From NCBI GenBank assembly GCA_907163075.1, contig CAJQTY010000003.1, forward strand, positions 548,637 through 612,636: DNA of 64,000 nt, read 5' to 3'. The notes under the pieces are model-generated. The model ran no database searches and was not told the origin of the DNA. It saw nothing but the letters and a program-made list of their open reading frames with translations. Source of the stretch: an uncultured Rhodocyclaceae bacterium (GTDB taxonomy: Bacteria; Pseudomonadota; Gammaproteobacteria; Burkholderiales; Rhodocyclaceae). Positions 1 through 9,800 of this stretch are shown one piece after another. Each line of letters opens with the position of its first letter. Position 1 is the first letter of the stretch. The position numbers and the translations under genes were made by a program.

Positions 1-219
1 GTGATGGATGCATTGGAGCAATCTTCGGATGAGAATGGCTGGGCTCATTTGGGTACCTTCGGTAGCTACTTGACCAAGCTTCAGCCCGACTTCGACTCCC
101 GCGTGTATGGATACAAGAAGCTTTCAGACTTGGTCAAAGCCAAGACAGACCTCTTCGTTACGGAAGAGCGTATGCCGCCCGGACAATCACAAAAGAATCT
201 ATATCTTCGAGCGAAATAG
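1..219 (+). CDS. C-terminal end of an OST-HTH/LOTUS-domain protein (5' truncated by window start)
   Basis: The reading frame is open from the first base, so the gene begins left of the window and only about 72 codons are visible. The residues (GWAHLGTFGSYLTKL, then YKKLSDLV and a basic C-terminus ending NLYLRAK) match the OST-HTH/LOTUS fold, a winged-helix module that in bacteria usually sits at the C-terminus of NYN-type ribonuclease proteins and is thought to bind RNA. The NYN catalytic part, if present, lies outside the window. The GTG/ATG at the first bases is probably not the true start. Such proteins are common in accessory regions. The family call is from pattern recognition and cannot be confirmed without the upstream sequence. 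Confidence 0.6.
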   Translation: MMDALEQSSDENGWAHLGTFGSYLTKLQPDFDSRVYGYKKLSDLVKAKTDLFVTEERMPPGQSQKNLYLRAK

Positions 220-551
220 GTTTCTGAGTATCGGTACAGCTATGCGTGGTCAGTTCAAGCGACTGTTGTGGCACTGGTGTACGGCTAGCTATGTCTGCGC
301 AGGCATAGATTTATAGCCAAAGTTCTCCCTAAAGGGGAAGTTGGAGCAACTTATTATGCTAGCGCTGCTTGGACTGAGCTAGCGGGGAGGAAATGAGCTG
401 ATTTTTGGGCCGTTACGTTCCTTGGGCTATCAGCCCTCGCGGTCAGAGGCTGCGGGGCTGTTAATGAGGCTACCGAGCCGGACTTAGCAACTCCTTGGCG
501 GAACGGCTAGGTTCTTAAAAGGGGCCACTAATTTTCCGAGTTGTTAATCTT
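220..551. other. Intergenic stretch between the LOTUS gene and the IS66 insertion
   Basis: No convincing coding region is seen on either strand, apart from the last three codons of the native helicase gene (544-552, reverse strand: Gln, Asp, TAA). The stretch separates two convergent genes. I see no clear rho-independent terminator with a T-run. Confidence 0.4.
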
Positions 552-559
552 GCTCAGCC
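544..559 (-). pseudogene. Severed native 3' end of the helicase gene
   Basis: On the reverse strand these bases read Ala-Glu-Gln-Asp-stop. The first part is the 8-bp duplicated target GCTCAGCC (552-559) that also flanks the right end of the IS66 element at 3000-3007. Joining 3007 to 551 across a single target copy keeps the frame of the long minus-strand ORF exactly, so the pre-insertion protein ended ...LLAEQD. The element therefore replaced only the last two residues and the stop codon. Confidence 0.85.
552..559. repeat. Left target-site duplication of IS66 element (GCTCAGCC)
   Basis: The 8-bp sequence GCTCAGCC directly precedes the left end of the element and is repeated at 3000-3007. Eight base pairs is the characteristic duplication length of the IS66 family. 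Confidence 0.9.
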
Positions 560-635
560 GTAAGGCTCCGTCGCGCCCATCTGTACGCCACGGCCAAGCC
601 CATGCACGCTTGACGCTTTTCCGAAGGGACGGCCA

Positions 636-944
636 ATGGCGAAGCGACACGGGGCGGATTTCTGGCGGGAGCATCTTGATGCTTGGCATCAAAGCGACCT
701 GACGCAGAAAGCGTACTGCGCAAATAACGGATTAGGAGAGAAGGCGTTTTATCGCTGGCATCGCAAGGACAAGGAAGCGATAGCGGCGGCGAAAGCCCCG
801 TTGACTCTGATACCGACGCACCTTGGCGCGCCCGCTCCTGTGGCAAACAACGTCGTACGACTGCACAGTCCCGGTGGCTGGCGCATCGAATTGCCGGCAA
901 CGAATGCACCGTGGTTGTCCGACCTTCTGAAGCAACTGCCATGA
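636..944 (+). CDS. tnpA: IS66 accessory protein TnpA
   Basis: A 102-residue protein of the IS66 Orf1 type with a helix-turn-helix-like N-terminus (FWREHLDAWHQSDLTQKAYC, then GLGEKAFYRWHRK). TnpA is required with TnpB and TnpC for IS66 transposition, although its precise role is not settled. The stop codon overlaps the start of tnpB in an ATGA arrangement, indicating translational coupling. The length is normal for the family. Confidence 0.88.
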   Translation: MAKRHGADFWREHLDAWHQSDLTQKAYCANNGLGEKAFYRWHRKDKEAIAAAKAPLTLIPTHLGAPAPVANNVVRLHSPGGWRIELPATNAPWLSDLLKQLP

Positions 945-1288
945 TGCCGATGCCGACGCCGACTCAGGTCTGGCTGGTGGTCGAAGCGATCGACATGCGC
1001 GCCGGCATCGACGGACTCTCGCAGCGGATACAGACCACCCTCGGCCGCACGCCGTGCGATGGCAGCGCCTACGCCTTCCGCAACCGCCGGCAGAATCGAC
1101 TCAAGCTGCTTATCTGGGATGGCACCGGCGTCTGGCTTTGTCAGCGCCGTTTGCATCAAGGTCACTTCACCTGGCCAAGTACAAATACGCCGGTATTTAC
1201 CCTCACCGATGTGCAATGGCGATGGCTCATTGCGGGGGTCGATTGGCAGCGACTGGATGCCGCTTCGCCGGCCCACTGGCGTGCATGA
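941..1288 (+). CDS. tnpB: IS66 accessory protein TnpB
   Basis: About 115 residues of the IS66 Orf2 (TnpB) family, with the typical segments VEAIDMRAGIDGL, NRRQNRLKLLIWDGTG and the conserved FTLTDVQWRWLIAGVDW near the end. The start chosen is the ATG at 941, which overlaps the tnpA stop. An upstream in-frame GTG at 911 would lie deep within tnpA and is less likely. TnpB is an essential partner of the TnpC transposase. Confidence 0.88.
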   Translation: MMPMPTPTQVWLVVEAIDMRAGIDGLSQRIQTTLGRTPCDGSAYAFRNRRQNRLKLLIWDGTGVWLCQRRLHQGHFTWPSTNTPVFTLTDVQWRWLIAGVDWQRLDAASPAHWRA

Positions 1289-1361
1289 AGAAGGTGACTC
1301 AATTCTTCTGTAACGACCTATTTGCAGTGCTTTCAGGACTTTTGAAGAGTATAATGATGGC

Positions 1362-2972
1362 ATGGATTTTAATGCTGAACTGGCTCGATTTAACCCTGAC
1401 CCGTCGCTCTCACTTTGGATCACGGACGCCGTTCAAACGCTGCTCGACCAAGTCCAAAATGACGCCGCAAAAGCCCGTCAGCAAGTCACCGAACGCGACA
1501 CTGAATTGTTCGCCGCCAAGGCCAAGATCCAGGCCCTCACGCTGGAACTGGCCCATCTGCGCCGGATGCGGTTCGGGGCCAGCAGCGAAGCGCTGTCGGT
1601 CGAGCAACGCGATTTGTTCCAGGAAACGCTGGCCAGCGATAGCGCCGCGGCGGCGGATGAACTGGCCAGGCGACTGCTCGGTGTACCGGCATCCCTGGCA
1701 GCACCGCCAACGATTCGCCCTCGTGCCGGTCGCCAACCCTTGCCTGAGCACCTGCCCCGCATCGAACACCGTCACGAACCGGAGTCCTGCACGTGCGGTC
1801 AATGTGGTAAGGATCTGGTCAAGATCGGTGAGGACATTAGCGAACAGCTCGATGTCGAACCAGCTCGTTTCTTCGTTCATCGTCACATCCGTCCGCAGTA
1901 CGCCTGCCGTGCCTGTGAGACGGTGTCTGCCGCGCCGATCCCGCCAGCGGTGATCGATGGTGGCCTGGCCGCGGTCGGTTTGTACGTCTGGCTGATCATC
2001 GGCAAGTACATGGACCATCTGCCGCTCTACCGGCTGGAGCAGATCGCGGCGCGCGAGCGGGTCATTCTGTCGCGCTCCACCCTGGCCGAATGGGTCGGCC
2101 GGATCGGCGTGTCCCTGCAACCGCTCGCTGATCGCCTGGCCGCGCTGCTGCTCGAGCGGGCGGTGCTGCATGCCGATGAAACACCGGTCGCGCAGCTCGA
2201 TCCCGGGAAAGGCAAGACGAAACGGGCGTATCTTTGGGCCTATCGCAGCAATGTACTGGAGACCGGGCCGCCGATCGTCGTCTTTGATTACCAGACCAGT
2301 CGCGCCGGACAACATGCCCGAGATTTCCTGGATGGGTGGCAGGGTCATCTCATGGTTGATGATTTCTCAGGTTACAAAGCGTTGTTTGCCAAGGGGGTGA
2401 CGGAGCTTGCCTGTCTGGCGCATGCGCGCCGGAAATTCTTCGATCTGAATGCGGCCCACGCCAATCCGATGGCGCTGGAGGCGTTGAGCCGAATCGCGGT
2501 GTTGTACGCGGTTGAGAAGCAGGGAGCACATATGGACGCCGCGGCACGCGCGCAATTACGCCGGGATGAGGCGCTGCCGTTGCTGCACTCGATGCACGAC
2601 TGGCTGCTACGGGTTCGGGTGACGGTAGCAAATGGCGGAGGAAGCGCGAAAGCCATCGATTACAGCCTTCGGCGCTGGACGGCCTTGCGTCGCTATGCCA
2701 CGGACGGATGTTTGCCAATCGACAACAATCCGGTTGAGAACATCATTCGGCCGATTGCCATCGGGAAAAAGAACTGGCTTTTCGTCGGATCGGAACGCGC
2801 TGGAAAACGCGCCGCCGCGATTCAGACCCTGCTCGCCACCGCCAAGCTCAATGGACTTGATCCGGCCGCTTGGCTGCGTGAAACCTTGGAGAAGTTGCCA
2901 ACGTGCCGCAACAATCAGATCGACTCGCTGTTGCCGATACGCCCGGGTCTGATACCACCAATCTCACCATAA
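1362..2972 (+). CDS. tnpC: IS66 transposase TnpC
   Basis: A 536-residue DDE transposase. In order it has an N-terminal coiled-coil leucine-rich segment (about 25-70), the RMRFGASSE motif (about 68-76), a zinc-binding region with paired cysteines (C145/C148 and C182/C185), and the catalytic core with D272 (HADETP), D333 (MVDDFSGY) and E459 (NNPVENIIRP). The length and all catalytic residues are as expected for an active enzyme. The gene ends 27 bp before the right terminus of the element. Confidence 0.93.
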   Translation: MDFNAELARFNPDPSLSLWITDAVQTLLDQVQNDAAKARQQVTERDTELFAAKAKIQALTLELAHLRRMRFGASSEALSVEQRDLFQETLASDSAAAADELARRLLGVPASLAAPPTIRPRAGRQPLPEHLPRIEHRHEPESCTCGQCGKDLVKIGEDISEQLDVEPARFFVHRHIRPQYACRACETVSAAPIPPAVIDGGLAAVGLYVWLIIGKYMDHLPLYRLEQIAARERVILSRSTLAEWVGRIGVSLQPLADRLAALLLERAVLHADETPVAQLDPGKGKTKRAYLWAYRSNVLETGPPIVVFDYQTSRAGQHARDFLDGWQGHLMVDDFSGYKALFAKGVTELACLAHARRKFFDLNAAHANPMALEALSRIAVLYAVEKQGAHMDAAARAQLRRDEALPLLHSMHDWLLRVRVTVANGGGSAKAIDYSLRRWTALRRYATDGCLPIDNNPVENIIRPIAIGKKNWLFVGSERAGKRAAAIQTLLATAKLNGLDPAAWLRETLEKLPTCRNNQIDSLLPIRPGLIPPISP

Positions 2973-5900
2973 AGGTACGTGGGGGCGTTACGCGCTTACG
3001 CTCAGCCAGCAAAATCGTATTCAGTAGATTGAGCTCATTAGATGCGGCGACGTATCGGTCATCAAAAACGAGGTCTAGTCGTGCAGGGTCTTGTTCCCCG
3101 ACTATTGCGGCATAGGGGATGTCTGCATAACGGGCAATAACCGGCAATACGTTCCGCGTCGACGAAAGGCATCGACCTAACGAATCTCGCCAAGCCTCTT
3201 CATCTTCCAGGGAAGGGGGCAGCCCATCTGGGCCAGGTTTCCAGAAACGCTGGTAATCCACCGGAACCGCCAACCAGGTCGATGGCGACTTCAATGCTTT
3301 AACCGTCGAAAACTCCCGGGTGGCCTCATCTTTGTCTCGTGCCAGCATTCGGTACAGCTCTTCGGCAGACGCCCTCAATTTCGAATGTATACCCCGGTCG
3401 GTGTGGATGTGCCACAACTCGCCAAACAGCTTCTGAACTTGGCTACCAACGTCCGTAAGCCAACCCTCAATGTTGAAGCGTTCCTGTTTTTCCAAGTCTT
3501 TCCAGTGCTCGAGCCAGAACGGTCCCACGCAGTAAAGATGCTCGGGCATCACGCCATCGGGGTCTTCCTTTGGGTCTACAAGCAACGGAGCGTTATCTGC
3601 GCTCGCACGGGTGGAGAATCGAACCATGTCGTCAAAGCGTACGACGCTATGCATGGAGCTCTGCTGCGCAGTCGCATCCAAAGAAAATTTTGAGAAGAGA
3701 TGCACGGCATATTTTTGAGCATTCGATACCAAACCCCTACGTTCTTTGCTTGATGCCGAATCTCGCAGAAAAATGTCGCATTCCTTCAGGAAATCGCGCA
3801 CATGCGTACTCATCAGGGAAAGCATTTCCTCGGACCCGATACCCCCCACCGGCACAATTGCCAAGTTTTGGCGGTCAAGGCCGGCATCCCCGGTGATTCG
3901 AGTGTGAATCGTAGCGCGCAGCAAGACCAGGAAAGTGAGCAGGTCGCTAACTTGGCGGAGCCATTGTCGTGGCTCCGGCTCCAAATCTTGAGGCAGAAAA
4001 TCTTGCAGAAGCATTACCAGCCGCCGATTTTTCCAGTCGCCATCCGTTTGAAGCTCACCGTTGTCAGCCATGTACTTCTGCCCGCGACCGCGATAAATGA
4101 GTTGGGCCACTTCCATCAAAGCCGCTTCGATACCAAATCGCGGTATCAAGGCAATAATCCAATCGGTCTTGGGAAACGAAACGCCACGGGCTCCGCTTGA
4201 GGTCATCAAGAACACTTTGACCGTGTCCCGACGGCTATCGGAAATTAGTTCTTTGCGCTTGGACGCTGTCACGCTTGAGTCCAGGATGGCCACCTGGTGG
4301 CTCTCGAGCGTCGCAGGGCGGTCGTCAGCCCCGATTAGGCCCCCTTCGACGGCGCGCAAAAAAGCCTTGTCTTGGGCAAAGAAAATCACTTGGTCTGCCC
4401 CAGCTTTCAGCGAACGTTCAATTTCTCCGACTACATTTGCGATAAGGGCTTCGCCCTGTTGTTCCGCAATAGCATGACGAATAGGCTGTGCTCGGCCATC
4501 AGGCAGGCCTCCTGGCGTAACCACATCCAAGCGTACCCGGTAATCAATGGTGAGCTTGGCCGCTGGATAGCTGTTGGTCATGATGTGCAACACAGGACGC
4601 TCAATGCCGCCAATTTTGACGGGGGTTGCTGCCAACCGGAACGGTCGTTTGCCGGCGCTCGGGGCCACCAAAATTTTGTCGGGAGCTCTTTCTCCACTAT
4701 TGAGATACCGCTCCATCACAACTTCATTGCCCAACGAAGCATCGGACACCACGAGAATGACCCGAAATAGGGGCTCGTTCTTGAATGGGCGAATGAATTG
4801 CTCATCTAACCAACGGGCAACCGAATCGACAAACCGTGCCCCGGCACTATCTCCAGTCAGCTCGTCGACCATGACCACGATAGTTGGGATACGCCCAGCA
4901 ACGGCTCGCCGTTCGTGAACGCCTGCCGTCGTGCCAACCGCATTTTTGAATAGATGGCTGAGTGCATTCAACGTGCTCTTGCCCGCGCCCACTTCTCGAT
5001 ATCCCTGAATTGCCGCAGTCAATACAACCTGGTTCACGTCGGGATTTTCGGTCAATAACGACCGGCTTGTTTTCGCTAGCACCAACAACACGCCCGGAAG
5101 CGCCTTGTCGGAAATACGGTCCTGGCGCTCAGTTTCCGAGCGTTTAGTCGACCGAGACCCCGTGTGGATTAATTCAAGTTCTTCCTTTTGCGCGGGTGTC
5201 AGGATAAGCGTACTGCTATCGGGGTGTACGAGTCCGGACACGCCCTCAGCAACCACAGCGCTATCTACCCTCCTCGTCACCTCCAAACCATTGCTGACCT
5301 GCTCATCGTGCCAGGCTTTGGCGGCACCAATCAACTTGGAATTAGTCGTAACGGTAAGTATGCCTGTCGGTTTTTTGGTATCTCGGTCCCACGACAGGTT
5401 CCCGGTAACGTCATCGTTAATGATTACGCGCGGACTCACGTAAAGGAACAAGAAACCGCCAGCCGCCTCCCGAAGGTACCGGACAACTGCCGTTGTCTTG
5501 CCGATACCCGGATTACCTTCCAGTCCCAGAACGGTCAATTGGCCAGGAACCGAAGCCCGCATGCCAGCAACGATTGCTGAGGCATGCAAATCCCTTAAAG
5601 GCACATCGTTCCCAGTGGCAATGCGTTCCGCGAGTGCAGTCGTAACGGCACTTTTTGCGTCCTGCTTGAAGAACGAAGTCAACGCTTCGTCCGAGTCAAT
5701 CTGAACCTGTGCCTCATCCCATTTGAGAGGATGCATCGGGTTGAAGAACCCATCCAATTTTTCGGTGAAATCAAAAACGACACTCGCTCCCGGTTCAGGA
5801 AACTCCCGCATCTCGGCCAATTGCTTGCTCATTGCTTTGGGAAGCGCTTTACGAATCTGGTCGAAGGCAAACCGGATGTGGTCCTCAAGTTCTTCGTCCG

Positions 5901-6855
5901 CGTAATCTGGGACCTTTTCCGTTTCTCGATAAGCTTGGCCGAGCGTTTCCATCAGAACTGCCCTGGGGTCAGGCTTGCCCGGGGTAAAGAACTTCGCGGC
6001 CAGGCTCTCAAATCCATTTTGTGTAATCGAGAGCGCGCGGGTGTTGAACGGTCGTCCTGCCATACCTTTGCTATCCAGCCAGCGCATCATGGTATGGACG
6101 TAAGATGCCGCTTGGCAAAGCTTATACAGAGGCTTATCCCGTCCCGTAAAAGCAGGCAGATGGTTCTTGATGTGGGGCGATAAAGCGAATCCCTCGCCGG
6201 AAACCTCCGCGCATACCCTTGAAAAGACGCTGCGCGAGTCGACAAACCAGGCATACCGCCTAAGTTCGTCAAGGTGAGCAAGGGGCTTGCTGTAATCGGC
6301 GCTTTCCGGAAGTCCGTTGAGAGAAAACTCGAGGCAAAGAAATTCCTGGTCGATTTTCTCGTAGCGAGGTTCTAGCCAGAGCAGGAAGTCACCTCGAACC
6401 GGAAAACCCTTTCTGGTCAGCGCACTGTCCGGGAGCCCCTCCAATCCAAACGTGGCCCAGAATTGGCCGAGAGCTTCCTCGGTTTCCGCATCAAAACCGC
6501 CTTGTACTCGAGGGAGCTGCAGCGGGCACCAGAGTGCCCGGATTGTGTAGTCTTCGAGGTCTCCCTTGAGTTTGCGCAAATACTCACGCATCGCGGTTTG
6601 ACCAAGACCCATTCCAAGTTGGAAAAGATGGCGGGCAGTTTCTCGCGAACGAGCTTTTAGATTGGGGTCGACTTCCTTGAGTTCTCTCGCCAGGGCGCCA
6701 TAAACATCCGCCGTGCCGAGGTCCATCCAGGGGTTCAGGCCCAATTCAACAGGTTTCCGGACGTCGCTGGCTAACAGCGCCACCAATACTCCCCGTTTGA
6801 CCGCAATCTCGAAAGCCTGGCCCCAGAGTGAATATTGCTGAAGGGCATCCAGCAT
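2848..6855 (-). CDS. Large SF2 helicase-like ATPase, C-terminus altered by IS66 insertion
   Basis: The present ORF encodes 1335 residues. The first 1285 are native, and the last 50 are read from the antisense of the IS66 right end (2848-2999). Visible motifs are Walker A GNPGIGKTT (447-455), a DExx-type Walker B VVMVDEL (660-666), SF2 motif V TSSGARGVSFP (885-895) and motif VI with arginine fingers EVAQLIYRGRGQ (915-926). A second P-loop-like VGAGKST occurs near 622-628, probably by chance. Residues 150-180 (RGDFLLW, then CLEFSLN) could be a decayed PD-(D/E)XK-like fold, but the lysine is absent. The 400-residue N-terminal and 350-residue C-terminal regions are unrecognised. The start ATG overlaps the stop of the upstream gene (TAATG), so the two proteins are translationally coupled and probably work together. 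Its defence role is inferred from neighbours. The altered tail removes only two native residues, so function may survive. Confidence 0.75.
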   Translation of the reverse strand: MLDALQQYSLWGQAFEIAVKRGVLVALLASDVRKPVELGLNPWMDLGTADVYGALARELKEVDPNLKARSRETARHLFQLGMGLGQTAMREYLRKLKGDLEDYTIRALWCPLQLPRVQGGFDAETEEALGQFWATFGLEGLPDSALTRKGFPVRGDFLLWLEPRYEKIDQEFLCLEFSLNGLPESADYSKPLAHLDELRRYAWFVDSRSVFSRVCAEVSGEGFALSPHIKNHLPAFTGRDKPLYKLCQAASYVHTMMRWLDSKGMAGRPFNTRALSITQNGFESLAAKFFTPGKPDPRAVLMETLGQAYRETEKVPDYADEELEDHIRFAFDQIRKALPKAMSKQLAEMREFPEPGASVVFDFTEKLDGFFNPMHPLKWDEAQVQIDSDEALTSFFKQDAKSAVTTALAERIATGNDVPLRDLHASAIVAGMRASVPGQLTVLGLEGNPGIGKTTAVVRYLREAAGGFLFLYVSPRVIINDDVTGNLSWDRDTKKPTGILTVTTNSKLIGAAKAWHDEQVSNGLEVTRRVDSAVVAEGVSGLVHPDSSTLILTPAQKEELELIHTGSRSTKRSETERQDRISDKALPGVLLVLAKTSRSLLTENPDVNQVVLTAAIQGYREVGAGKSTLNALSHLFKNAVGTTAGVHERRAVAGRIPTIVVMVDELTGDSAGARFVDSVARWLDEQFIRPFKNEPLFRVILVVSDASLGNEVVMERYLNSGERAPDKILVAPSAGKRPFRLAATPVKIGGIERPVLHIMTNSYPAAKLTIDYRVRLDVVTPGGLPDGRAQPIRHAIAEQQGEALIANVVGEIERSLKAGADQVIFFAQDKAFLRAVEGGLIGADDRPATLESHQVAILDSSVTASKRKELISDSRRDTVKVFLMTSSGARGVSFPKTDWIIALIPRFGIEAALMEVAQLIYRGRGQKYMADNGELQTDGDWKNRRLVMLLQDFLPQDLEPEPRQWLRQVSDLLTFLVLLRATIHTRITGDAGLDRQNLAIVPVGGIGSEEMLSLMSTHVRDFLKECDIFLRDSASSKERRGLVSNAQKYAVHLFSKFSLDATAQQSSMHSVVRFDDMVRFSTRASADNAPLLVDPKEDPDGVMPEHLYCVGPFWLEHWKDLEKQERFNIEGWLTDVGSQVQKLFGELWHIHTDRGIHSKLRASAEELYRMLARDKDEATREFSTVKALKSPSTWLAVPVDYQRFWKPGPDGLPPSLEDEEAWRDSLGRCLSSTRNVLPVIARYADIPYAAIVGEQDPARLDLVFDDRYVAASNELNLLNTILLAERKRVTPPRTFMVRLVVSDPGVSATASRSDCCGTLATSPRFHAAKRPDQVH
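3000..3007. repeat. Right target-site duplication of IS66 element (GCTCAGCC)
   Basis: This is an identical copy of 552-559, directly abutting the right terminus of the IS66 element and lying in the helicase reading frame (Ala-Glu codons on the reverse strand). Confidence 0.9.
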
Positions 6856-9800
6856 TAGCCTCTCCCGCGATGCAGTGCATCGGTCACATGCGAGAGTAAG
6901 GCGGGTAACGAAAGCAGGACATCACCTTTGCGCCGACTAGCGGGGGCGACTTGAATTTCACCTGCTGCCCCGGTGTTTGATGGTTGTACCCAACTGAAGG
7001 GGTCGAGTACCGGCTTAAATTGCCCCCCTTCAGGTTGCTTTTCAGCTTCAAGAAAATGAAGGCCACGCAACACGGTCACCAACCCCTCCCGCACACTGGA
7101 AGAGCTCATGATGTTTGAACGCACACGCTCCCGCCATTCAGCATTCCGAACTTGGTAGTCCGTGTCGAGGAAGTAAGTGCAGAATCCTGATTGTGGCCTG
7201 GCCGCATCGTCGTTGCCGACCACGGCCAAGGTGGCAAAGGTGAACGCAGGGATGAGCTGTTTTACGACACCCTCGCCATGCAAAATAGCGAACTCATTAT
7301 GGTCTGACAGCCGAGTCGCCTCAAAAGCGGATTCAGCCCGAGTCCGCTTATGCAGTCGAGTTGCCGGAAATACATCGCGTCGCAGCATGTAGAGGCTGAC
7401 GTTGGGGAAATTGTTGGCCACCTCATCGAGGAACGTTGTTTGCGTATGGGGCGAATGCCGTTGGGCCGAGCGATTGATGCGTCGGTTGCCGTAGTGGTTT
7501 GAAATCAGGATGACATGCTCGTAGCCCAAACTGTGAAGGCGCGAAACTTCCTCAACAATGAGCTGCGGACTCTGGAATGCATCCCGATTTTCTACAACAT
7601 GGGACTGCATGCGCTCAAAGCTCAACCGATAGCCAGGGAAGGGAGTCTCAACGGCTTCTGCCAAATAGGTCTTGGCGCGAAAGATGAATCCGTCGGCATC
7701 CTTAATGTCGGGATGCTCGTCGCAGGGGCGCGTGGCATAGACAACAACGGCAATTTTGCTAACCGCTGGCGTGGTATTGGTACCCAATATCAAGGGAAAG
7801 GCGCTAGAAAGTGCAAAAGCCGTACCTCGGTCTTTGTAGGTCCGGTCGCCGGTGGCCACCAAACCTTGCATCCGCACCGGCACTTCTCGCATTAGCGCAG
7901 ACTCAATCGACTGGGCTGCCGCATATATCAAGTGGTCGCCCTCGGAACTAGCGGCTTCCTTACCCTGGGTCTGGAAGCGCAGCATCAGGGTGGCAACGCG
8001 ATGTTCTCGCTCTTTTGATACGCGGTCCGCCAATACCTGAAGGACGGTGTAAACGAGCACCGACATGGCCGTGGCTGCAGCCGCGCGATATTGGCGACGG
8101 TCCTCTTCCGCGACTTTGGAATTGTCGCGTTGTTTCAGAAGTTCTGGCTCGTACCAAACATCAACGCCGCTGCCCATGAGCCAGTAGGGCTCAATTTCAG
8201 TTCTCAGACTTGCCTTATGCTTATTGTCTTCGGCTTGGTCTACCCGAATCGGCCTCCAGGTCACATTGAGCAATTCCTGCGGAACTTCCCGTGCGGTTTT
8301 AATTGTGGTTGCCCCGTTTTCCCGACAGGTCAGCGTTCTTTCGTGCAATACGGTGCGTATGCGCACAGAGAAGAGAGGCTCAACCACATCGTCTGGTTTC
8401 CTGGCAACCTTGACGTGGTTGAACCATTCGGCGTTTTCGGGTTGGCCTTCACTCGGCTTGACGAGGGGGTCACGGACTTTACCCCGGGAACGCTCAATCG
8501 CTGCCCAGTCCACCACACTTTGCTGTACGACCAAGTAAAGGTCATCCACTGCGCGCTGGGCGTGGGCTATAACATTGCGAGATTTTGTTCGCAGCAAGTC
8601 CACCAGTGTTTTGCTTAACCCCTTAACACGCGCACTCCATGACGACAAATCGGCGAGCAAGTCGCGGACGCCAACCTTGCCTTGCGTTTTCAGCCTAGCG
8701 GCCAGCGCCTCCGCCTCAGCTTGCATATTTTCAGTGGCGATATTGGGATTTAGGACCAGCCACAAAAACGCCAATTCGGTGAGACTGCGGCGTACTCGAA
8801 ATTGATTCTGGCGCTCATCCCCGGCATCGTCGCCCAAAACTTGCTGAATCCGCTCAAGCCTGGAGTCAAAGGCTTGCTTTAACTCATTACGCGGGTCTTT
8901 GCCGTTGACACGAAACCGGTAGCTCACCTCGCGAACGACTGATACTCCGCGAGAAGATGGGTCCACACGACGGGACTCAAAAAGTTGGGTGTTCCATTCA
9001 GCCCAGACAGGTAGGCAGTTGTAGAACAGCGCTTTTACCAGTTCCGTTGAAGCCGAAAATTCTGACGCCATTCCGTATTCGCGCGAAAGGTCAAAGTGCC
9101 ACGAATGGGGTGATTCAGGAGAGCCGAATAGGTTGAAAAGCAAAACGACACGCTGAACGTAATCCACGAAAGCTTGCTCACCGGTGTCCTTGGGTTTGGC
9201 AACCTGGGTGGCCAATCCTTGCATGATGGCAATGCTGACGGCCAAACGAACTCGGGCCAATGCTTCATCTTCTAGGAAATTCAGGAATCGAGTTACTTGG
9301 CTATCCGACTTGTCGAAGTCCTGCCGTAATGTTTCGGTCAGCTTGTCGCGCTGTATCTCATCAAATTCATCATCTCGTTGTGCCTGGGTCTCTGCGATGC
9401 TGGTGGACATTCGTTCCAACCAATCCTCGGCCTGAATCTCCTCTTTGGCCGAGAATACCCGAGCAACGTCTTTGTCTTGTTGAGAAACGGGCCGGTCAGC
9501 CTTGGCGAACTCGATAGAAACCATTTGAGCAGGCATTTCTTTGAGGAAATCCCGTAAGCCAATTTCATCTCCTAACCGCTTGAACGCCCCCGTAGGGTCC
9601 GTCACCAAAATATTGTCGGCAGTCACTCCTAGCTGGTCTAATTGTTCGGAAATAAGCTGCTTGAGCTGGCTTACCCCTTTGGATGTGCCGCCGATATTGT
9701 CTTTGAAAACCTTTCCGCCCATCTTGGCGGTGAAGCTCTTGGGTGGACTGGAAATATCCCTCAAAAAGCCAGAGTTGTCCGATTGACGAAACGCTTCAAG

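Larger units (their letters stand above)
560..2999 (+). mobile_element. Complete IS66-family insertion sequence (2440 bp)
   Basis: The element carries the three-gene IS66 set (tnpA, tnpB, tnpC) on one strand. It is bounded by imperfect terminal inverted repeats that both begin GTAAG: GTAAGGCTCCGTCGCGCCC at the left, and GTAAGCGCGTAACGCCCCC as the complement of the right end. An identical 8-bp target duplication flanks it. All three ORFs look intact, so the copy may be active. It is inserted in the final codons of the helicase gene and reads in the opposite direction to it. Confidence 0.93.
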
